DNA of 11,540 bases from Rhodospirillaceae bacterium (lineage in GTDB: Bacteria; Pseudomonadota; Alphaproteobacteria; SP197): positions 1 to 11,540 of the forward strand of contig JABIUG010000468.1 of assembly GCA_018700655.1 (NCBI GenBank). Reading direction: 5' to 3'. Below the pieces are notes generated by a model. That model did no database searches and was not told where the DNA came from. It saw only the letters and a program-made list of their open reading frames with translations. Shown here piece after piece: positions 1 to 7,691 of this stretch; position 1 is the first letter of the stretch, and every line of letters begins with the position of its first letter. A program made the position numbers and the translations under genes.

Positions 1-1212
1 GGTGACCGCCTCGCGCCCATCAATCAAACGGTGATCGTAGCTCAGCGCCAGATACATCATCGGGCGGATTTCCATCTGGCCGTCGACAACGATCGGCCGC
101 TCTTGAATCTTGTGCATGCCGAGAATGCCCGACTGCGGCGGGTTGAGGATCGGCGTCGACATCAGCGAGCCGAAGATACCGCCATTGGAAATGGTGAAGG
201 TTCCGCCCGTCAGGTCGTTGGGTGCCAGCTTGCCATCGCGCGCCTTCAGACCCAGGCCACCGATTCCCTTTTCGATCCCGGCAAAGGTCATCTGGTCGGC
301 ATCGCGCAGCACCGGCACGATCAGGCCCTGGGGCGAACTGACCGCAACGCCGATGTGGTAGTAGTGCTTGTAGATGATCTCGTCCCCGGCAACCTCGCCG
401 TTGACCGAGGGAATGTCCTGCAGGGCCTGCACCACGGCGCGCACGAAAAACGACATAAAGCCCAGGCGAACGCCGTGCTTTTTCTCGAAACGCTCCTGGT
501 ATTGTTTACGCGCAGCCATCACCGCACTCATGTCGACTTCGTTGAAGGTCGTCAGCATGGCGGCCGTGTCTTGTGCAGACTTGAGCCGTTCTGCAATGCG
601 TTTGCGCAATCGCGTCATCTTGACCCGTTCTTCACGGCCTTCCGGGTCGGGTTCACCGGGGGCAATCGCGACACGTTCGCGCGGCGGTGCGGCAGGTGCC
701 GGTTGCGGCACCGAGGCAGGAGCCGCCGCGGGCGCAGGCGCGCTGGCGCCGCCTGCATCGAGGAACGCCTGAACATCACCCTTCACCAGGCGACCGTCTT
801 TGCCGCTGCCCGTGATCTGGCCTGCATCAAGCCCGTGTTCGTCGAGTATCCGGCGCACTGCCGGTGAGATCGGGGCCTCGTTACCCGGGACAGGTTCAGC
901 GGCAGGCGCGGCCGCAGGGGCGGGCTCAGGTGCCGGTGCGGCTTCCGCGGGTGCCGGTGTGGCGGCCGCAGCCGCGCCCTCTTCCACCATGCCCAGCACG
1001 GCGCCGACCTCGACATCGGCACCTTCGTCGAACATGACGTCGGCGAGCACACCTGTTGCCGGTGCAAAGACCTCCATGGTCACCTTGTCAGTTTCAAGTT
1101 CGACCAGGGGTTCGTCCCGGGTGACGGATTCGCCCTTCTTCTTGAACCAGGTCGCGACAGTAGCCTCGGTAATCGATTCGCCCAACTGAGGCACCGTGAT
1201 CTGAACCGTCAT
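1..1212 (-). CDS. sucB: Dihydrolipoyl succinyltransferase, E2 of the 2-oxoglutarate dehydrogenase complex (3' end cut by window)
   Basis: E2 core of the 2-oxoglutarate dehydrogenase complex: its lipoyl arm carries the succinyl group from E1 to CoA, giving succinyl-CoA in the cytoplasm. The open frame runs 404 codons from ATG at 1212 to base 1 without a stop, so the C-terminus lies outside the window. Residues 1-77 form a lipoyl domain with the motif ETDKVTMEV; K43 is the expected lipoylated lysine. Ala/Pro-rich linkers (about 79-108 and 153-177) flank the peripheral subunit-binding domain (about 111-151, ISPAVRRIL, then GSGKDGRLVKGDV). The catalytic acyltransferase domain starts near 195 and reaches SYDHRLIDGREAV, with catalytic H394 and D398 of DHRxxDG. 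Start support: AGGGA lies 8 bases before the ATG. The gene follows sucA after a 34-base gap. An E3 (lpd) gene may follow outside the window. Pyruvate dehydrogenase E2 is the alternative, but the position after sucA argues for SucB. Confidence 0.96.
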   Translation of the reverse strand, partial: MTVQITVPQLGESITEATVATWFKKKGESVTRDEPLVELETDKVTMEVFAPATGVLADVMFDEGADVEVGAVLGMVEEGAAAAATPAPAEAAPAPEPAPAAAPAAEPVPGNEAPISPAVRRILDEHGLDAGQITGSGKDGRLVKGDVQAFLDAGGASAPAPAAAPASVPQPAPAAPPRERVAIAPGEPDPEGREERVKMTRLRKRIAERLKSAQDTAAMLTTFNEVDMSAVMAARKQYQERFEKKHGVRLGFMSFFVRAVVQALQDIPSVNGEVAGDEIIYKHYYHIGVAVSSPQGLIVPVLRDADQMTFAGIEKGIGGLGLKARDGKLAPNDLTGGTFTISNGGIFGSLMSTPILNPPQSGILGMHKIQERPIVVDGQMEIRPMMYLALSYDHRLIDGREAVT

Positions 1213-1246
1213 TGCAGCGTTCCCTGCTGTGAAAAGAGGACTGGCA

Positions 1247-4186
1247 TCAACCCGTCAGGGCTTCGGTCACGAGAGCATCCTGCTCGCGTTCGTGCACACG
1301 GATAAAACCGGTCGCGGGCGACGCCGCCTCCGGTCTCCCGACATATTGCAGTTGTTTCATCTTGAGTTCGCCGGCCTCCAGGGCCTGGTCGATCTTGTCA
1401 CGCACGAAGTTCCAGGCACCCATGTTGCGCGGCTCCTCCTGGCACCAGACGAATTTCGCCTTGGGGTAATAGTTCACCGCTTCCTGCAGGGCATCGAGCG
1501 GGAACGGCGCGATCTGTTCCAGACGAATGAAGGTGACATCCTTGAGCCCCAGTTCGTCGCGCTTTTCGAGAAGGTCGTAGTAGACCTTGCCGGTACAGAG
1601 CACGACCCGCTTCATATCCTTGCCGTGGCTGGCGTCATCGAGTTCCCAAAGGCTGCGATGGAACTGCGTATCACCGGTGAACTCCTCGGCGGCCGAGATA
1701 CAGCGCTTGTGACGCAGCAGCGATTTGGGCGTCATCACGATCAACGGCTTGCGGAACTTGCGCTTCATCTGGCGGCGCAACAGGTGGAAATAGGATGACG
1801 GCGACGTGCAGTTGGCGATCTGCAGGTTGTCCTCGGCAGCGAGTTGCAGGTAACGCTCCGGCCTCCCCGAACTATGTTCGGGGCCCTGACCTTCGAAACC
1901 GTGCGGCAACAACATCACCAGCCCCGACATGCGGAACCACTTGCTTTCACCGGCTGTCAGGAACTGATCGACAATCACCTGGGCGCCATTGGCGAAATCG
2001 CCGAACTGGGCCTCCCAGAGCACCAGTGTGTTGGGATCGGCCAGGCTATAACCATATTCGAAGCCCAGAATACCGGCCTCCGACAACATGCTGTCGATCA
2101 CCTCGTAACGGCCCTGATCGTCACTGATGTGATTGAGCGGGATGTAGCGATCTTCGTTCAACTGGTCGACCAGAACGGAATGACGCTGGCTGAACGTGCC
2201 GCGGCCGCAATCCTGGCCTGAAAGGCGCACATTCGCGCGTTCATGGAGCAAGGTACCAAACGCCAGCGCCTCTGCGGTCGCCCAGTCGATGCCCTGGCCC
2301 GACTCCACCATCTCCTTGCGCTGATCGAGAATGCGCTTGAGTTTGCGGTGGATATTGAGCGTTTCGGGATAGGACGAAATTGCTGCGCCGACCGTCTTCA
2401 GCTCTTCCATCGGGACCGCGGTCATGCCGCGCCTTGCCCCGGAACGGTCGGACACTTCGAGCCCTGACCAGACACCTTCCAGCCAATCGACCTTGTTGGG
2501 CTTGTAGCCCTGCGAGGCCTCCAGATCCTTCTCGAGCCGTGCATTGAAATCCTGGATCATACGATCGGCCTCGACCGGCGTGATCACACCTTCGGCCACC
2601 AGCCGCTCGGTATAGAGCTGGCGGGTCGTGGGATGTTTGGCAATCGTGCGGTACATGATCGGCTGCGTGAACGCTGGCTCATCACCTTCGTTATGACCAT
2701 GCCGGCGGTAGCAGAAGATATCGATCACGACATCACGGCCGAACTCCTGACGGAACTTGGCTGCCAGTTTCGAGACATGGACGACGGCTTCGGGATCATC
2801 ACCGTTCACATGGAAGATTGGTGCCGAAACCATCTTCGCGACATCGCTTGGATACGGCGATGAACGCGAAAAACGCGGGCTCGTCGTGAAACCGATCTGG
2901 TTGTTGACGATGATGTGGATCGTGCCGCCCGTGCGGTATCCGCGCAGTTCCGACATGCCAAGCGTCTCGGCCACAAGGCCCTGGCCGGCGAACGCCGCAT
3001 CGCCATGGAGCAGAATGCCCATGATCCGGCGGCGTTCATTGTCTTCGATCATCGTCTGCTTGGCGCGCACCTTGCCCTCGACCACCGGGTTGACCGCTTC
3101 GAGATGGGACGGGTTTGCCGTGAGCGAGAGATGGATCGAGCGACCGTCGGCGACCTGACGGTCCGACGATGTACCCAGATGGTATTTGACGTCGCCGGAA
3201 CCCTGCACAGCGTCGGGTGTGCTCGACTCACCCTGAAACTCCGAAAAGACCTGGGCGTAGGACTTGCCCATGACATTGGTGAGGATGTTGAGGCGGCCGC
3301 GGTGGGGCATGCCCAGAACGATCTCCTCGATGCCCTGGCGGGCAGCGGTACGGATGATCGTCTCCATGGCTGCAATCGTGCCTTCGGCGCCTTCGAGCGA
3401 AAAGCGCTTGGAGCCGGGATACTTGATGCTGAGGAATCGCTCGAATCCTTCCGAGCGAAAGATCTCCGAGAGAACACGTTTCTTTTCTTCGGGTCCCAGC
3501 TCGGCATCGCTTCGGGTGCCTTCGAACTTGCGCTGAATCCAGTATTTCTCCGCCGGGCTCTGGATATGCATGAACTCGACACCGATCGAGCCGCAATAGG
3601 TCTTGCGTGCGGCGTCGAGGATCTGCTGCAGCGTCGCGCGCTGGAAGCCGAGAACCCCATCGACGAAAAACTCGCGGCCGTAGTCTTCTTCTGTGAACCC
3701 GTAAGTCTTGGGATCAAGTTCGGGATGATGGCGCCCGCCCTCGATCCCCAGCGGATCGAGATTGGCTGCAAGATGCCCGCGCACACGATAGGCCCGGATC
3801 ATCATCAGAATGCGGATGCTGTCGCGTGCCAGCGCAAATTCGGCGACCGACTCGCGGCTGCCCGGGGCCGGAGCCCACATCGGCGCCTGGGCCGGTGCGG
3901 CGCCGCCGCCATTGCCGCCATAAGCCTGTTGGGCGTGGCCGTTCCCGCCGTTGGGCGGAAAGCCGTAACCTTCGGGTTCGTTGTCGAGATCCTGGATGCG
4001 ACGTGCGGCTCGGGACGGTTCCAGTTCTCCGTTGATCGAGGCCTCATCGTCGCCCAGATCCTCGAAGACCTCGCGCCAGGCCTCGTCGACCATCTCCGGG
4101 TCCATTTTGTAGCGGGCGTAGAGTTCTTCGATGTAGTTCGCGTTGGTACCGTAAAGAAACGAGAGCTCTTCGATCCGCTGTCCCAT
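1247..4186 (-). CDS. sucA: 2-oxoglutarate dehydrogenase E1 component (thiamine diphosphate-dependent)
   Basis: Decarboxylates 2-oxoglutarate on thiamine diphosphate and passes the succinyl group to the lipoyl arm of SucB. About 979 residues, normal for the family. Numbering from ATG at 4186: an E2-binding N-terminal segment (SFLYGTNANYIEELYARY, about 9-26); a Gly/Ala/Pro-rich linker (about 76-110); the first transketolase-like domain with HRGRLNIL (295-302), NPSHLEAV (358-365) and the cofactor-binding motif GDAAFAGQG (395-403) followed by NNQIGFTT (428-435) and GHNEGDEP (497-504); then the pyrimidine-binding domain with GTFSQRHSVL (about 663-672) and HGFEGQGPEHSSGRPER (about 762-778). A GTG two codons upstream (4192) is the alternative start. 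I prefer ATG because a GGAGG, if bridged by a hairpin, is 9 bases from it. The gene lies 42 bases after sucD and 34 before sucB, so cotranscription is very likely. Confidence 0.97.
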   Translation of the reverse strand: MGQRIEELSFLYGTNANYIEELYARYKMDPEMVDEAWREVFEDLGDDEASINGELEPSRAARRIQDLDNEPEGYGFPPNGGNGHAQQAYGGNGGGAAPAQAPMWAPAPGSRESVAEFALARDSIRILMMIRAYRVRGHLAANLDPLGIEGGRHHPELDPKTYGFTEEDYGREFFVDGVLGFQRATLQQILDAARKTYCGSIGVEFMHIQSPAEKYWIQRKFEGTRSDAELGPEEKKRVLSEIFRSEGFERFLSIKYPGSKRFSLEGAEGTIAAMETIIRTAARQGIEEIVLGMPHRGRLNILTNVMGKSYAQVFSEFQGESSTPDAVQGSGDVKYHLGTSSDRQVADGRSIHLSLTANPSHLEAVNPVVEGKVRAKQTMIEDNERRRIMGILLHGDAAFAGQGLVAETLGMSELRGYRTGGTIHIIVNNQIGFTTSPRFSRSSPYPSDVAKMVSAPIFHVNGDDPEAVVHVSKLAAKFRQEFGRDVVIDIFCYRRHGHNEGDEPAFTQPIMYRTIAKHPTTRQLYTERLVAEGVITPVEADRMIQDFNARLEKDLEASQGYKPNKVDWLEGVWSGLEVSDRSGARRGMTAVPMEELKTVGAAISSYPETLNIHRKLKRILDQRKEMVESGQGIDWATAEALAFGTLLHERANVRLSGQDCGRGTFSQRHSVLVDQLNEDRYIPLNHISDDQGRYEVIDSMLSEAGILGFEYGYSLADPNTLVLWEAQFGDFANGAQVIVDQFLTAGESKWFRMSGLVMLLPHGFEGQGPEHSSGRPERYLQLAAEDNLQIANCTSPSSYFHLLRRQMKRKFRKPLIVMTPKSLLRHKRCISAAEEFTGDTQFHRSLWELDDASHGKDMKRVVLCTGKVYYDLLEKRDELGLKDVTFIRLEQIAPFPLDALQEAVNYYPKAKFVWCQEEPRNMGAWNFVRDKIDQALEAGELKMKQLQYVGRPEAASPATGFIRVHEREQDALVTEALTG

Positions 4187-4216
4187 GGACACTGTCCGCC
4201 GCTTCCGGCGGCCTCC
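4184..4216 (-). promoter_or_regulatory. sucA ribosome-binding site with an interposed stem-loop
   Basis: On the minus strand a strong GGAGG (4216-4212) is directly followed by a perfect 6-bp stem with a 4-base loop, CCGCCG-GAAG-CGGCGG (4211-4196). Then come ACA, the possible GTG start (4192), TCC and ATG (4186). In linear sequence GGAGG is 19 bases from GTG and 25 from ATG, which is too far. With the hairpin folded it is 3 and 9 bases away respectively, and 9 fits ATG at 4186. A weaker GGAAG in the loop side is 9 bases before GTG and could serve if the stem is open. Confidence 0.55.
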
Positions 4217-4228
4217 GTGTGTTTCGCT

Positions 4229-5104
4229 CTAACCTTGCATCGCCTTGAGCATGGTCGTGCCCAGGCTTGCAGGTGAATCCGCTATCGCGAAGCCCGCGCT
4301 CTGCATCGCTTCGATCTTGTCGCCAGCCTTGCCCTTGCCGCCCGAGATGATGGCGCCAGCATGGCCCATACGCCGTCCCGGAGGCGCGGTGACACCGGCA
4401 ATAAACCCGGTAATCGGTTTCTTGCGGCTGTCCTGCTTGATGAACTCGGCGGCATCTTCTTCGGCCGCACCGCCGATCTCGCCGATCATGATGATGCCCT
4501 GGGTCTCGTCATCGCCCAGGAACATCTCCAGGCAATCGATAAAGTCGGTGCCGTTCACAGGATCGCCACCCATGCCGATGCAGGTTGTCTGGCCCAGCCC
4601 GACCGCAGTCGTCTGGTGCACGCCTTCATAAGTCAGCGTGCCCGAACGCGAGACGATACCGATCTTGCCACGCAAGTGGATATGACCGGGCATGATCCCG
4701 ATCTTGCATTCATCCGGCGTGATCACGCCGGGACAGTTGGGCCCGATCAGGCGTGTGTTCGATCCCTGCAGGGCCCGCTTGACACGCACCATGTCAAGCA
4801 CGGGAATGCCTTCAGTGATCGCCACGACCAGTTCAACCCCGGCATCGACCGCTTCGAGAATGGCGTCGGCGGCAAAAGGCGGCGGCACATAGATGACCGA
4901 GGCGTTGGCCCCCGTGGCAGTGACGCATTGCTCCACCGTGTCATAGACCGGCCTGTCGAGATGGCTGCTTCCCCCCCGGCCCGGTGTCACGCCACCAACG
5001 ACCTTGGTGCCATAGGCGATCGCCTGCTCGGAATGAAAAGTTCCGGTCTTGCCGGTGAAACCCTGGACCAGAAGTTTGGTGTCGCGATTGACCAGAACAG
5101 CCAT
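4229..5104 (-). CDS. sucD: Succinyl-CoA synthetase, alpha subunit
   Basis: Alpha subunit of the succinyl-CoA synthetase heterotetramer. It binds CoA and carries the phosphohistidine intermediate in the interconversion of succinyl-CoA and succinate with NTP formation. Length 291 residues is typical. Visible landmarks: the N-terminal CoA-binding Rossmann fold (LVQGFTGKTGTFH at 12-24, VTPGRGG at 39-45), ITEGIPVLD (96-104), GPNCPGVI (121-128), GMGGDPVNGTDF (177-188) and the active-site loop RRMGHAGAII, where H248 is the expected phosphorylated histidine. Its ATG at 5104 shares one base with the TGA of sucC (TGATG), so the two subunits are probably translationally coupled, matching their equal stoichiometry. 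It ends in TAG. Confidence 0.98.
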   Translation of the reverse strand: MAVLVNRDTKLLVQGFTGKTGTFHSEQAIAYGTKVVGGVTPGRGGSSHLDRPVYDTVEQCVTATGANASVIYVPPPFAADAILEAVDAGVELVVAITEGIPVLDMVRVKRALQGSNTRLIGPNCPGVITPDECKIGIMPGHIHLRGKIGIVSRSGTLTYEGVHQTTAVGLGQTTCIGMGGDPVNGTDFIDCLEMFLGDDETQGIIMIGEIGGAAEEDAAEFIKQDSRKKPITGFIAGVTAPPGRRMGHAGAIISGGKGKAGDKIEAMQSAGFAIADSPASLGTTMLKAMQG

Positions 5105-6273
5105 CAGGCGTCTCCCTTGATGGCGGCCACGGCCTTGGCCGCGGCATCGGAAAGGTCATCAGCCGGCGTCACAGCCAGGCCGGACTCAGCCAGGATCGCC
5201 TTGCCCTGATCGACATTGGTGCCTTCCAGGCGGACCACGACGGGGATCTTGAGGTCAAGTTCCTTGGCTGCGGCAATGATGCCTTCTGCAATCACGTCAC
5301 AGCGCATGATGCCACCGAAGATGTTGACCAGAATGACCTGAACATTGGGGTCCGAAACAATGATGCGAAAGGCCGCAGCGACCTGCTCCTTGGTCGCGCC
5401 ACCGCCGACATCCAGGAAGTTGGCCGGCTCACCGCCCGCCAGCTTGCAGATATCCATGGTCGCCATGGCAAGTCCGGCGCCGTTCACCATGCAGCCGATA
5501 TTGCCGTCGAGCTTGACGTAGTTGAGCCCGACCTCGATCGCTTCAAGTTCCGAAGGATCTTCCTGGCTCTCATCGCGCAACGCCGCCAGGTCCTTGTGAC
5601 GAAATATGGCGTTGTCATCGATATTGAACTTGCAATCGAGCACCGTCAGGTCGCCGGCACCGGTCACCACCAGCGGATTGATCTCCAGCATGCTGGCGTC
5701 GCTCGCTTCGAACGTGCGGTACATCGCGCCAAGCAGTTTGCCAGCCTGTTTGACCTGATCGCCCTCGAGCTTGAGCGCATCAGCCAGACGACGGCCATGG
5801 AACGGCTGCAGGCCGCTCGCGGGGTCGATCGTGAGCGTGATGATTTTCTCGGGCGTGCTGGCTGCAACCTCTTCGATATCCATGCCGCCTTCGGTCGAGG
5901 CGATCACCGCGATCCGGCTGCTGTCGCGATCCACAAGCAGCGCGAGGTAGAGCTCGCGGGCAATGTCGGAGCCTTCTTCGACATAGACCTGGTGAATCGG
6001 CTTGCCTTCCGGCCCGGTCTGATGGGTCACCAGTGTTTCGCCAATCATGCCTTCGGTCGCAGCACGGACCTCGTCATGGGTTTTGCAGACCTTGATGCCG
6101 TCGGCCTTACCGCGACCACCGGCGTGGACCTGGGCCTTGACGACCCAAATTCCGCCGCCAAGTTTTTCGGCCCCGGCGACAGCCTCGTCACCATTGCTGG
6201 CGACCTCGCCGCGCGGCACGGCAACGCCATAGGATGCCAGGACCTGCTTTGCCTGATATTCGTGAAGATTCAT
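5104..6273 (-). CDS. sucC: Succinyl-CoA synthetase (ADP-forming type), beta subunit
   Basis: Beta subunit of succinyl-CoA synthetase, binding nucleotide and succinate. At 389 residues it matches the usual length. The ATP-grasp region (about 1-230) starts with MNLHEYQAKQVL and includes VKAQVHAGGRGKA (45-57), with K46 and the glycine-rich turn at 53-55 as nucleotide contacts. N199 (EINPLV) and D213 (LDCKFNIDD) are the expected magnesium ligands. The C-terminal flavodoxin-like domain contains NGAGLAMATMD (264-274), DVGGGATKEQV (288-298), NIFGGIMRCDVIAEGI (317-332) and EGTNVDQGK (350-358). The ATG at 6273 has only a weak AGGG about 8 bases upstream, and this lies inside a short palindrome. The gene follows the Cache array after a 130-base gap that could hold its own promoter. 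Nucleotide specificity (ADP or GDP) cannot be settled by eye. Confidence 0.98.
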   Translation of the reverse strand: MNLHEYQAKQVLASYGVAVPRGEVASNGDEAVAGAEKLGGGIWVVKAQVHAGGRGKADGIKVCKTHDEVRAATEGMIGETLVTHQTGPEGKPIHQVYVEEGSDIARELYLALLVDRDSSRIAVIASTEGGMDIEEVAASTPEKIITLTIDPASGLQPFHGRRLADALKLEGDQVKQAGKLLGAMYRTFEASDASMLEINPLVVTGAGDLTVLDCKFNIDDNAIFRHKDLAALRDESQEDPSELEAIEVGLNYVKLDGNIGCMVNGAGLAMATMDICKLAGGEPANFLDVGGGATKEQVAAAFRIIVSDPNVQVILVNIFGGIMRCDVIAEGIIAAAKELDLKIPVVVRLEGTNVDQGKAILAESGLAVTPADDLSDAAAKAVAAIKGDA

Positions 6274-6404
6274 GTGTTTGCCCTGAGGGCAGCGCCCCGA
6301 AAATGACCACCAATATAGTGGATTATCACTCTAACACCCGATACCCAGATAACAACCGGATGCGGGGGCTCAAACGCGGCGAACACGCAACATTTAGCGC
6401 TGTT
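6274..6404 (-). other. Intergenic region before sucC, possible promoter and leader
   Basis: This 131-base gap is the longest non-coding stretch between the minus-strand genes (6274-6455 if Cache gene D ends at its premature stop). It includes an AT-rich patch (about 6313-6330, minus strand TGATAATCC and TATATT) unlike its GC-rich surroundings, and an interrupted inverted repeat AGTG-N6-CACT at 6317-6330. A 13-base palindrome TGCCCT-G-AGGGCA (6279-6291) overlaps the only Shine-Dalgarno-like AGGG of sucC. I could not find a convincing -35/-10 pair or a terminator with a T tract after gene D. A sucCDAB promoter here is plausible but unproven. Confidence 0.35.
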
Positions 6405-6455
6405 TCAGGGCTGGTAGATACCGGCACCGAAGATCAGGCCATCATGGAGCACAAC

Positions 6456-7166
6456 TCAGCTTGCCTTGGGCAGGTCTTCGCCGGTCAGGGGATCGGTCCT
6501 GACATACTTGACCCAGACACCATCCTCGGTCGCCCGATCGACCATTTCGGCGACATAAGCCTTGCCGTTGGCATCCGTGCGATCCAGCAGATTCTTGCCG
6601 ACACGATTGTTGTCGGCAGCCTGGACCACGACGTCACCTGTGTCCGTGACAGCAAAGATGTAGAGATCGCGTTCCTTGAAGCGCGGGTGCGCGGCGTTCA
6701 TCTCGGCAAAGGCCGCATCCCTGCCAACTTCTTCGTAATAGGCGATCGCATCGGCGACCCAGCTCGACTTGAACTCGATGTACCCGGTCTCCGGGTTTCC
6801 CCACTTGTAATCGACCCATTCGCCATCGGCATCGGCGACATCGACCATCTCCTGGGCAAAATACTTGCCGTCAACGTCGACGATCTGGGTGACATCGCGG
6901 CCAATCTGCGAAGGATCGCGGGCATGGACGACGACCTCACCGCTGTCGGCCACAATGAAGAGATAACGATCACGATCGGAAAATTCCGGTTCGGGATCGC
7001 CGTTGAATTTCTTCCAGGATTCGACCATGCCGGCCTCGTCGTAGAGGGCAATGGCATCGGCGACCATCGCCTGGGCTTCATCGGCTGTGCCGCGTTCCTG
7101 GGCATCCGACAACGCGGCCCACGAGAACAGGGCACAAACCAGGGCAATCGAGCGGGTGAACTTCAT
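6456..7166 (-). CDS. Exported double Cache-domain protein (gene D), ended early by a TGA at a conserved Trp codon
   Basis: A 236-residue exported protein of unknown function. ATG at 7166 has AGAGG about 10 bases upstream; the longer frame to 7256 has no such support and would bury the signal peptide (MKFTRSIALVCALFSWAALSDA, cleavage about 22/23). No lipobox or further membrane segment is seen. It holds two copies of a single-Cache-like (sCache_2 type, by eye) domain: about 24-137 (DRDRYLF, HARDPSQIGRD, DVDGKYF, GEWVDYKW, KSSWV) and about 138-236 (ERDLYIF, DNNRVGKNL, DANGKAY, GVWVKY, PKAS). Copy 1 lacks the final strand found in paralogues and passes directly into copy 2 at VADAIA, which occurs at 35-40 and 137-142. 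After PKAS comes TGA where paralogues have Trp; the same frame then continues VVLHDGLIFGAGIYQP to a second TGA at 6405-6407. The gene is truncated, a recent pseudogene, read through, or a base-call error. Confidence 0.78.
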   Translation of the reverse strand: MKFTRSIALVCALFSWAALSDAQERGTADEAQAMVADAIALYDEAGMVESWKKFNGDPEPEFSDRDRYLFIVADSGEVVVHARDPSQIGRDVTQIVDVDGKYFAQEMVDVADADGEWVDYKWGNPETGYIEFKSSWVADAIAYYEEVGRDAAFAEMNAAHPRFKERDLYIFAVTDTGDVVVQAADNNRVGKNLLDRTDANGKAYVAEMVDRATEDGVWVKYVRTDPLTGEDLPKAS

Positions 7167-7201
7167 GGTTCCAACACCTCTTAATCTGGGGCCAGCAGTG
7201 C

Positions 7202-7675
7202 TCAGGGTTTGTAGATGCCGACGCCGAAGATGTAGCCATCGTGGCGCACGACCCAACTTGATTTCTGCTCGATTTCTTCCGTGACGGGATCAACCCACAT
7301 GTAATCGACCTATTCGCCCTTGGCCGACGCCGTGTCGGCAATCTCCTTGCCGAAGGCCTTGCCGTCGACATCTACGAATCCTGAGGCAGGCAGGCCGACA
7401 AGCGACTGATTGACCGCGTGGGCCAAGATCAGTTCCTCAGGGCCATAGGCAAAGACATAAAGGTCGCCATCCAGGAAATCAGGCGCGGGGTCCTGGTTGA
7501 TCGTGTTCATCGTGGCTTCCGCGCCGACCTCGTCGAACATGGCGATGGCACGCGCCACCATGGCCTGGTCCTCTTCAGCCGTTCCGCGGTCCTGGGCAAC
7601 GGAGATTGAAGCCGACCAGACCAGCGCCATGCACATAAGCACAATGCCGCCGAATCGATTGAGTTTGTTAACCAC
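7202..7675 (-). pseudogene. Exported single Cache-domain protein (gene C), interrupted by an in-frame TAG at a conserved Trp
   Basis: Read straight through, this frame codes for 157 codons, the same length as gene A. GTG at 7675 is chosen because GGGAG lies 9 bases upstream and a signal peptide follows at once (residues 1-27, ending SISVA, then QDRG). The Cache domain follows: EEDQAMVARAIAMFDEVG, DLYVFAYG (71-78), VDVDGKAFGKEI. Codon 122 is TAG at 7312-7310, exactly where gene A has W122 in GAWVDY. The frame then continues with unbroken homology (VDYMWVDPVT, KSSWVVRHDGYIFGVGIYKP) to TGA at 7204-7202. Without suppression the product is 121 residues and lacks the last strands of the PAS-like fold. 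No frameshift or second lesion is seen, so the change is a single G-to-A step and looks recent. It starts 16 bases after gene B. Function of the intact form is unknown; ligand binding in the periplasm is inferred from the family. Confidence 0.75.
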
Positions 7676-7691
7676 GGTTCTTATCTCCCTA

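Noticed and set aside
31..867. 278-codon plus-strand open frame
   Set aside because: It is antisense to sucB, whose lipoyl, subunit-binding and catalytic motifs are all visible on the minus strand.
2915..4276. 453-codon plus-strand open frame
   Set aside because: It is antisense to sucA, with no recognisable motifs and no ribosome-binding site. It is a codon-bias shadow.
6405..7675. Alternative genetic code (TGA read as Trp) or selenocysteine to explain the internal stops
   Set aside because: TGA ends sucC, sucA and mdh and TAG ends sucD and mmsA at proper family lengths, and the second lesion is TAG, not TGA. The affected position is Trp in the paralogues, not Cys or Sec.
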